DNA of 20,018 nucleotides from Microbacteriaceae bacterium (GTDB taxonomy: Bacteria > Actinomycetota > Actinomycetes > Actinomycetales > Microbacteriaceae): the NCBI GenBank assembly GCA_947453285.1, contig CANGGA010000002.1, forward strand, positions 1 through 20,018, written 5' to 3'. The notes under the pieces were generated by a model. It ran no database searches. It was not told where the DNA came from and saw only the letters and a program-made list of their open reading frames with translations. Of this stretch, positions 1 through 6,600 are shown in pieces. Position numbers and translations under genes: made by a program. Within the stretch, counting starts at the first letter, position 1. Each line of letters opens with the position of its first letter.

Positions 1-1
1 A

Positions 2-247
2 GCGAAGCATCAAGGTTTCACCGATGACGAGGCAACACTACTCGTCAACGAAACATTCTTGGGTGCAACAGAACTGCTTGTTGCCTCTGGCAAAGACCCA
101 GCAGAACTTAGGCGCCAGGTAACTAGCCCAAACGGAACCACCATGCAGGCAATCGCTCGCATGCAAGAAGCAAACCTCGATCAAATGTTTATCGAGGCAA
201 CCGATGCAGCACTCGCTCGCGCGCGTGAAATTGCAGCGGGCAAATAA
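2..247 (+). CDS. proC: Pyrroline-5-carboxylate reductase, C-terminal part (gene enters from the left)
   Basis: Only the last 81 codons are present; the reading frame is open from base 2 and the true start lies before the window. The fragment is the all-helical dimerisation end of ProC, which reduces pyrroline-5-carboxylate to proline with NAD(P)H in the cytosol. Recognised from the run LLVASGKDPAELRRQVTSPN followed by GTT, the family's conserved 'LR..VtSPgGTT' segment (here SPNGTT), and the closing EATDAALARAREI helix. The next gene starts 15 nt downstream on the same strand, so the two may be cotranscribed. The family assignment is secure for a fragment of this length, although the NAD(P)-binding N-terminus cannot be checked here. 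Confidence 0.9.
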   Translation, partial: AKHQGFTDDEATLLVNETFLGATELLVASGKDPAELRRQVTSPNGTTMQAIARMQEANLDQMFIEATDAALARAREIAAGK

Positions 248-262
248 CAGATAGGCAAATTC

Positions 263-760
263 ATGTCAGACATTTTTGTTGCAATCGCAGACCCAAAGCG
301 TCGCCAGATTCTTGAGGCACTTGCCAAGAAGGAGCAGACAGCAGCCGAGCTTGCAAAGACCATCAAAGAGACGCCTGCGGCAACCACGAAACACCTCGGC
401 ATTCTCAAAGAGGCAGGCCTAGTAAAGGCAAGCCGCGCAAAGGTGGCCGTCTATTCGAGCAACCCTCAGGGTCTAAAGCCGCTCGGCGTCTGGGTCGCGA
501 AGTTTGCCGGTGCAGAGATAACCGCCGAACTTGAGGTTCGCGCGGGCGAATTGGCCGAAGTTGCCGGCGAATACATCAATCAGGGTTCGAGCTGGCTCGC
601 CAAGAAGTTGAACCCAAAGTCGAAGGCGAAGAACCTCGACGAATTGTTGGCTGAACTTGGCCGCGCGGCCGCAGAAGTGAAGAAGACCGCCGAAGACGAA
701 GTGAACGACAAAGTTCAGACCGCGGTTATCGAAGTGAAGGCGCGCATCAAGCGCAAGTAG
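263..760 (+). CDS. ArsR-fold winged-helix regulator with long charged helical tail, no cysteines
   Basis: 165 aa. Residues 5-70 are a typical ArsR/SmtB winged helix (DPKRRQILEAL, then recognition-helix region TPAATTKHLGILKEAGLV and wing RAKVAVYSS). The protein has no cysteine, so the classical metal-binding CxC of arsenic or cadmium sensors is absent; it should not be called an arsenite sensor in spite of arsC next door. Residues ~85-165 form a long Lys/Glu/Ala-rich stretch likely to be helical or coiled-coil, longer than the usual ArsR dimerisation helix. The ATG at 263 follows proC by 15 nt with no strong ribosome site. Its stop abuts the convergent arsC stop with no gap. The regulated target is unknown; proC or a neighbouring gene is possible. 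Confidence 0.8.
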   Translation: MSDIFVAIADPKRRQILEALAKKEQTAAELAKTIKETPAATTKHLGILKEAGLVKASRAKVAVYSSNPQGLKPLGVWVAKFAGAEITAELEVRAGELAEVAGEYINQGSSWLAKKLNPKSKAKNLDELLAELGRAAAEVKKTAEDEVNDKVQTAVIEVKARIKRK

Positions 761-1168
761 CTAGAACTTGGCGTCGATCTCGGCGACTAATTCTTCAACG
801 TGCTTGCGAACGGCATCACGGATGGGCCGCACCGCCTCAACGCCTTGCCCGGCAGGGTCGTCAAGCACCCAGTCGAGATAGGTTTTGCCCGGAAAGAACG
901 GGCAGGTGTCGCCGCAACCCATGGTGATCACATAGTCGGAGTCTTTGACTGCCTCGTCGGTTAGCTTCTTCGGAAAGTTCTGGCTTATGTCGATGCCGAG
1001 CTCTGCCATTGCCTCAACTGCACTCGGGTTTACCTTTTCACCCGGATCGGTGCCAGCAGATCGAACCTCAACGCGGTCGCCGGCCAGGTGCTTCAAGAAT
1101 CCAGCGGCCATTTGGGAACGACCGGCGTTGTGAACGCAAACAAAGAGAACCGATGCCTTAGTAGTCAT
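761..1168 (-). CDS. arsC: Arsenate reductase, low-molecular-weight phosphatase type
   Basis: 135 aa from the ATG at 1168; an in-frame ATG at 1186 would add six residues, but family members start just before VLFVC. The CX5R phosphatase loop is CVHNAGRS (C11, R17). C85 and C89 sit in MGCGDTCP, and the aspartate pair is in VLDDPAG (103-104). The enzyme reduces As(V) to As(III). The closely spaced second cysteine pair and the actinobacterial setting suggest a mycothiol/mycoredoxin-coupled enzyme rather than the Bacillus thioredoxin type, but that is inference. A terminator-like hairpin separates it from the upstream aquaporin gene, so it probably has its own promoter. Its stop abuts the convergent ArsR-fold gene. 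Arsenite leaving the cell may use the adjacent AqpS-like channel. Confidence 0.9.
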   Translation of the reverse strand: MTTKASVLFVCVHNAGRSQMAAGFLKHLAGDRVEVRSAGTDPGEKVNPSAVEAMAELGIDISQNFPKKLTDEAVKDSDYVITMGCGDTCPFFPGKTYLDWVLDDPAGQGVEAVRPIRDAVRKHVEELVAEIDAKF

Positions 1169-1208
1169 GTCTAGATTTTGACACATCAGGGTGAATTCGA
1201 GTTAAACA

Positions 1209-1238
1209 AAAAGAGGGCACCCGAAGGCACCCTCTTTT
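1209..1238 (-). terminator. Rho-independent terminator of the tetR-SOUL-aquaporin operon
   Basis: A 9-bp stem (1209-1217 with 1230-1238) plus two inner G-C pairs closes around a 4-nt loop. On the minus strand the stem runs straight into a T-tract. It lies 11 nt beyond the aquaporin stop and upstream of arsC, so it should end the aquaporin transcript. Confidence 0.8.
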
Positions 1239-1248
1239 CGAAGTGAAT

Positions 1249-1896
1249 CTACTTCTCGACTACAGCCTTCTTTGCCTTGTCGGCGAAGATGATCACGAAT
1301 GCTGCTGCGATTAGCATTCCGACGAGCTGAGCCAAAACGAAACCGGCTGCCTGTGCGGTGCCTTGACCAACGAAGATTAGGCCGAAAGACACTGCAGGGT
1401 TTGCCTGGGCACCGCTCGAGCTGAAGATTGAGGCAGCGAAAACCCAGCCAGCAACTGCGACTGGAATTATGTTTCCACGACCGGTTGAAGCTAAACGGCC
1501 GACCAACCAAACAAGACCGCCGGCAACAACAGTTTCGCTAACTAGCGACCCGAGGTTAGGTGCGTCGTTGGCAGTTGCGAAAGTTAACTGACCGCTCCAC
1601 ATCTGAGTGGCGATAAACGCACCGAATGCTGCACCAGCGAGCTGAGCAACGATGTATGAGAGCAACTCAAGAACGCCGATTTCGCGACGTGAGAAGAAGT
1701 AAACCGAAACTACTGGGTTTAGGTGACCGCCGCTGATTGGGCCGGTAACCAAAATTGCAAGCCCAAGAGTGGTGGCTAGCGAGAGAGCGCCGAATGGGCT
1801 GCTGCTGTTGTGAAAGGTTCCGACGATTGCGGTCAAGAACAAAGTGACGCCAAGAAACTCAGCAAGAACTTTTTTTACAAGTGGTGGGAGGTTCAT
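1249..1896 (-). CDS. aqpS: AqpS-like aquaglyceroporin (MIP family), probable arsenite channel
   Basis: 215 aa, about six membrane helices. The first channel loop is GGHLNPVVS (N60-P-V, third NPA residue changed) and the second AQANPAVSFG (N166-P-A). The residue after the second NPA, normally the selectivity-filter arginine, is valine (V169). As I recall, the same substitution marks the arsenic-linked AqpS of Sinorhizobium, where the channel lets arsenite out after ArsC action. arsC follows immediately downstream on the same strand, which supports that role, although a hairpin separates the two. The ATG overlaps the SOUL gene stop by 4 nt (translational coupling). Glycerol or another small neutral solute remains possible. 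Confidence 0.85.
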   Translation of the reverse strand: MNLPPLVKKVLAEFLGVTLFLTAIVGTFHNSSSPFGALSLATTLGLAILVTGPISGGHLNPVVSVYFFSRREIGVLELLSYIVAQLAGAAFGAFIATQMWSGQLTFATANDAPNLGSLVSETVVAGGLVWLVGRLASTGRGNIIPVAVAGWVFAASIFSSSGAQANPAVSFGLIFVGQGTAQAAGFVLAQLVGMLIAAAFVIIFADKAKKAVVEK

Positions 1897-2423
1897 AGTT
1901 TTCCTTCTGTTGGTGCCTTAACTCGGATGAGTGCTTCATTGCGTTTCAAAAAAGCCGGTTTGAATGGTGGATCGAACCTGGCCCAATAAACCGAACCCTG
2001 AGGCTCTAGACCGGATGATTTCACCGCCGACAACAATTCTTCACCCTTGTCGGCAAAACGGGCCTCATTCCAACCACCCGAAAACTTGAGGGCTGCGGCA
2101 AAGTGTTCGGCGACCGGCACAATCTTTAGGCGTGAGCTGACCGGCAGGGGAAGGCTTTCAAAGTCGAAGCTCTTGGGCATCACGAAACTGATTAGGTGAT
2201 CGGCTTCGCCATCCGGTTGCTGAATTACGGGGGCGGTCATCGAAATCTTCTGGCTGGTTGCGTTATTGCCGCTGATGTAACTAAGCAGCGGCTGAAAACC
2301 TCGGTTGCCCGCCGGAAAAAAGTCGCCAGGCTCGCGAACCTGAACCAGAACATAGGCAGGGTAGTGCCGAAGCTCGAGGCCTTTGAAGGTCGAGAAAACT
2401 TCGTAGGGCTGCTGTTCGGTCAT
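1893..2423 (-). CDS. SOUL/HBP family heme-binding protein
   Basis: 176 aa, one SOUL domain over nearly the whole length. Recognisable elements are the opening YEVFSTFKGLELRHYPAYVLVQV, the central segment SQKISMTAPV (family hallmark 'kI.MTaPV'), the FVMPKSF strand and the closing 'ARFDPPF.P.FLKRNE' segment, which resembles the usual 'a.YdpPw.p..lRRNEv'. No signal peptide, so probably cytoplasmic. SOUL proteins bind heme or porphyrins; their role in bacteria is poorly defined. It overlaps the TetR gene before it and the aquaporin gene after it by 4 nt each, so all three are cotranscribed. Why a heme-binding protein is coupled to a solute channel is unknown. Confidence 0.88.
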   Translation of the reverse strand: MTEQQPYEVFSTFKGLELRHYPAYVLVQVREPGDFFPAGNRGFQPLLSYISGNNATSQKISMTAPVIQQPDGEADHLISFVMPKSFDFESLPLPVSSRLKIVPVAEHFAAALKFSGGWNEARFADKGEELLSAVKSSGLEPQGSVYWARFDPPFKPAFLKRNEALIRVKAPTEGKL

Positions 2424-3577
2424 CGTCGCGCCATGGCTGCAATCATCTCTCGAGTGATGAGTCGATGATCTATTTCTGCAACTTGAATTGATGCATTTTG
2501 AAGTAGGGCCATTCCAATTCCAATCGTGTGAATTAAGAATGCGATTGATTCACGTTCGCCCGCACTGATTGGCAATGAGCCTAGCCCAGTTGCGACTCGT
2601 TGGTTTGTGGTTTCAAGCGCTTTGCGCATGCGAATGGCTAGAGCCGAGTAGACACGTGCGTGCAAGTGAGTTTCTACTCTGAAGTTTCGCCAAGTCATTC
2701 GCTTATCTGAAAGACCCGCCAGCACAATCGCTCCAAATTGGTCAGGGGAAAAACCGGTTTGATTGATGAAACCGAAGTTCTCGTTGGTCACCTGTGAAAT
2801 TGCATACTCGAATGCGTCGAGCAGAATCTCTTCACCGTTTGAGTAACGGGGATAAATAGTTCCGGTAGACACCTGCGCATTGCGCGCGATGCGTGTCATC
2901 GAAGCAGCGGTTACTCCAGATTTTGCAATCACACGGATTACCGCGTCGAGCAGTTGCCCTTCGAGGCTTTCGTCTTGCGATTTCGGATCTCGAATTTCTG
3001 GCAGAGTTTCAAATCTTGGATCAGCAGCGACGCCACTGGGTTTGTCGCCAACCATTGCCAAAATCGGTTCGACGATTGAAGACATGATTGCCTTAGGCTC
3101 AATCGGCTGAGTCAACCAAGAGCCCAGGCGATTGGCGGTCAGCCAACTCAACTTGAGTTCTGAAAATTCAGATGAGCCTCGGTTTGAGAGCCACCAGTTC
3201 TGGGCCACGGGAGCAACAATTTCTTGAACTTCTGGAATTCGGTGCGACACTGTAAAGATTTCAAGAAGGGCACCCATGCGTGCCTTTTCCTCGGCCGAGG
3301 TGACCTCAAGGCGGTATAGCGGGTCGCTGAGTTTGCTTAGAAACTCCTGGCCATAGGCGAGCCAGCTCTCGGCCCAGAGGCCTGAAATGTCGCCAAAATA
3401 CGCGTAAAACGTGGGCCTGCTCGACTTTGCCATCTCGGCGACGTGGCTAACCGAAACGCGGTCGATGCCGAGAGCAGATATTGCCCTGAGCCCGGCGTCA
3501 ATGAAGACGTTGATCGCTTCGCGCTGTCGCAGGGTAGTCGTAGCCATTTGCTTTACAGTGTAAAGGCTTTGGTCCAT
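2420..3577 (-). CDS. Tandem TetR-family regulator with two HTH domains in one chain
   Basis: 385 aa, about twice the usual TetR size. The first HTH is at residues ~40-62 (RVSVSHVAEMAKSSRPTFYA). The second is at ~221-245 (TAASMTRIARNAQVSTGTIY), preceded by its own helix 1 (LLDAVIRVIAKSGV). Each HTH is followed by a TetR-like helical region, so it looks like a fused dimer. The start at 3577 has a good ribosome site (AAGGG, 6-7 nt away). An in-frame ATG at 3547 lies just after a perfect 15-nt palindrome (3551-3565) and would leave that operator in the leader, so the start is uncertain. First gene of an operon with SOUL and the aquaporin, and divergent from the giant surface protein; it probably controls itself and perhaps both sides. 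Confidence 0.88.
   Translation of the reverse strand: MDQSLYTVKQMATTTLRQREAINVFIDAGLRAISALGIDRVSVSHVAEMAKSSRPTFYAYFGDISGLWAESWLAYGQEFLSKLSDPLYRLEVTSAEEKARMGALLEIFTVSHRIPEVQEIVAPVAQNWWLSNRGSSEFSELKLSWLTANRLGSWLTQPIEPKAIMSSIVEPILAMVGDKPSGVAADPRFETLPEIRDPKSQDESLEGQLLDAVIRVIAKSGVTAASMTRIARNAQVSTGTIYPRYSNGEEILLDAFEYAISQVTNENFGFINQTGFSPDQFGAIVLAGLSDKRMTWRNFRVETHLHARVYSALAIRMRKALETTNQRVATGLGSLPISAGERESIAFLIHTIGIGMALLQNASIQVAEIDHRLITREMIAAMARR
3551..3565. promoter_or_regulatory. Perfect 15-nt palindrome, candidate TetR operator
   Basis: CTTTACAGTGTAAAG is a perfect inverted repeat around one central base, in the form common for TetR-family operators. It lies inside the 5' end of the annotated TetR frame, 3 nt upstream of the alternative ATG at 3547. 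A weaker relative with the same TA-CA-TG-TA spacing lies at 3617-3627 in the divergent intergenic region, and an 11-nt partial copy at 3247-3257 inside the gene. Binding is inferred. Confidence 0.55.
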
Positions 3578-3655
3578 GATTTTCCCTTCGATCTGACCCT
3601 CTCAAAAACTAATATTTATCACTGTTAGAGAAAATCGCAACCACTGGGATATTTT
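3578..3655. promoter_or_regulatory. Divergent promoter region, TetR fusion / giant surface protein
   Basis: 78 bp, AT-richer than its flanks, between the two divergent start codons. AT-rich -10-like stretches lie at about 3610-3619, but no clean -35 is visible on either strand. An imperfect dyad, TATCACTGTTA (3617-3627), shares the CACTGT core of the palindrome at 3551-3565. A single regulator binding both sites would be placed to control both genes. Confidence 0.45.
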
Positions 3656-6600
3656 GTGAGCATTTTGAGCGTGTTTAAGAGACGCAGCAGCGCAGCTCGT
3701 CATCTGCTCGATACTCGTACCGGTCGACACCGCAAGCGCACAAACCCAATTTTGCCGCTCCTTATTGCGTTGAGTTTGGCGGGCGCATCAGTTGCAGCCC
3801 TTGCACTTCCGAGTAACGCATTGAACACAGATCCGAACACATGCGCTGCAGATATTTATCAGCAAACAGACATCAATGGTGGGAGTGGACGCCTTCAACC
3901 GACTCCAATCGTTGTCAACGATTTGGGTGGCTCCATCAACGGCGATGGTCAGTTACTCACTGACGACGAAACAACAAGTCGGCAGATGCCATTCTCGCTG
4001 CTCAGCTCGAATGGAAATTCCCAAATAACCATCAGCCCAAATGGTTACGTAGTGGTCGACGAAACCTACTTCAACGTTCTCGGCGCAGATCTAGATGCAA
4101 GCAACTCGCAGAATGGCGTTGAGTTTGGCGCCTGTCGCGTTTACATGATGGAGCAAGAGTTCGATGCCTACTCGGTGACCTGGAAAGACATCCCTTTCTA
4201 CGACGCTCACCTTGACTCGAATGGCGATCCAATTGAATCGGTCTCGATGCAAATTTTGTTTTTAAAGACTTCTAACACTGGCGTAACCGTAATAAGAAAT
4301 TACGCGTACCTAAAAAATGTTGGAGGAAAGAATTTTTATCCACTTCCGGTTTCTGGGCCCGACGTAACTTCGGACTTTATGCACGGAAGCGACCCAACTT
4401 TTGATGCGAACTACACCAAAGAACTAATGGATCCGGTTGATGCCGCGTACTGCGACAACAGTTTGGGCTATGTGCCGGATAGTTGCAACGACTCGGCATA
4501 TGGTTCTGTTCCATTGACCCAGAATTGGGGATACTCGAATACATTCACCGATTCGGATAGAAACGGAAGATACTTTCACGAAGTCGCAGCAGACGCTCCG
4601 GCAACGCCTTGCGACAGCAGCGTAAACACCCCGCTGCAGGTGAGCTATTCGGCTCCAGGCGTTCAGTCTGTCGACTTTCAGGGCGTGCTAACCGAGGACT
4701 TCAACGAAATAACTGTGCCGGGTGATTACTACCTAAACACTTTTACCTCGAGCGTGAATCACCTCACTTTCACGAACACCACGCAGTATGGATCGCACAA
4801 CTATGTTTGGCCTGCAGGTGTATTGGGTGGTGCCGACGCAGTCGGTAACGGAATATCTGCAGCTGACCTAACAGTTAGCGATGCTGCGAGCGGTTGCTTT
4901 AAGTACATGGGTTTCTGGTGGTCAGCCGGTAGTGCCGACAACAATGTTGAACTCTTGGATGCTCAAGGACGGGTGCTTGACTCGTTTAGCAGTGCGGACC
5001 TGTTCTCTACGATTGGTGGTTGCCCTGATCCGTCGAATGGTTATTGCGGAAATCCAAATGGAGTTAGCGACCAAAACTTCTACTACCCGAACGAGCCCTT
5101 CGCATACGTGAATATTCGCTATCCTGCCGGATTCAATTCCATAAGACTTTATGGTTCTGGTTTTGAAATGGATAACTTTTCTATTTCTACTGTTTTGCCT
5201 GGATCGATTTCGGGTGAAACGACATTGTCAGACCCGAGCCCTTCGCCATCACCTTCGGATTCATCGTCACCTTCTCCGAGCTCTAGCGAATCACCGGGGG
5301 CCAAGCCAGTTATTCAGGGTCTCGATGTAAACCAAACCAGCACCAACGTTTATGCGCGACCAGAGGCTCCCCAGAAGCAATTCTTGAACAACCCAACTTC
5401 TGGTGACGAAGGTTGGTTCATCTGCGATTCGCAGCACGTTTCTTCGGCTGACTATGACCTCTCTTCGCCGCCAAACGATTGCAATTTCACCGATGATCGA
5501 AACGCAACTTTCTCGCCGGCTGCTTCTTACGCAGGAAAATATGTTGGTTACGGTGCATATCAGGCGAATGCCTATGGGGCAACTTGGGCACTGCAGACTG
5601 CAACACAGCAGATTGGCGATATCGCGATTGTTGGCTTGGCAAACGCCAGCCTTCTTGTTGTGACAAGTTATTCCGTTTTGGGTAGTGCCTCGAATGTTTC
5701 TGCCCAGTGGTATCGCTGTGACAACCCAGCAACCAACCCAGCTGCATTGCCACAGGGATGCGTTGGCACCGGAGTCAGCGTTACCAGTTATACGCCGACC
5801 GTTGCCGACATTGGAAAGTACATGGTTTACGGAGTATCGGCGACTAGCACATTGACCAACAACCAGGCTGTGGCGGTGGCCGATGGTGGTCCGGCGGTAG
5901 GCGTCATCCAAGTTGTTACGGGCTTTATCTCGAACTTCGTAGTTTCGATTTTGAATAACCTGAGCGGTGCGCAAGCTACTGGTATCGCTCAGACAAACGG
6001 TGCTACTAGCGCGGGTGGCCAGTGGTGGATCTGCACCAGCCCAGCAGAGCATTTTGAAGCAGGTCCATTCGACGAAAGCACGAACCCAGCACTGACCGAC
6101 GTTTATACCCGCATGCAACAGACCGAGGGTTGCCAATCGATCAGCGGTCAGACCGACCCAAGGTTTGTGGCGATGCAGCCGCAGTATGACGGGCAGTTCT
6201 TGACCTACGCCAGCGCCGCCACAATCAACAACGTTTTCTTGCTTCGCACTCACTCGGCCCTGGTGACTTTGCCGACCCCAACACCGACCCCGAGCGCTAG
6301 TGCTAGTTCGTCTCCGTCAAGCTCCTCATCGCCTTCTGCATCGCAATCGTCTTCTGCGAGTTCAACGCCTTCGGCCAGTGCATCGGCATCACCTAGCGCA
6401 AGCCCAAGTGTCACACCTTCGGCTTCGCCGACTCTGTCACCAAGCGCAAGCAGCTCTCCTTCTGCTTCTGCTTCGGCGGTAGTGGTCGTGCCGCCAACTA
6501 ACCCGCGCGGCTCGTCAAACGGTAGCGGCGTGGTTGTGCCCAACCCGACACCAACGCCTTCGGCAACTCAGGCGCAGATCACACCTAGCGCCTTGCCTAC

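Noticed and set aside
1169..1186. Upstream ATG of arsC
   Set aside because: It adds only six residues before a typical family N-terminus and has no visible ribosome site; kept only as an alternative.
5291..6253. Long open frame of 320 codons on the minus strand inside the giant surface gene
   Set aside because: It has no recognisable motif, no start signal and an unusual Cys/Arg/Trp-rich composition. The plus-strand frame has a signal peptide, repeats and membrane helices, so this is its reverse shadow.
6250..6543. Leu/Glu/Gly/Ala-rich open frame on the minus strand
   Set aside because: It is the complement of the Ser/Pro/Ala linker tract; its low complexity mirrors that repeat.
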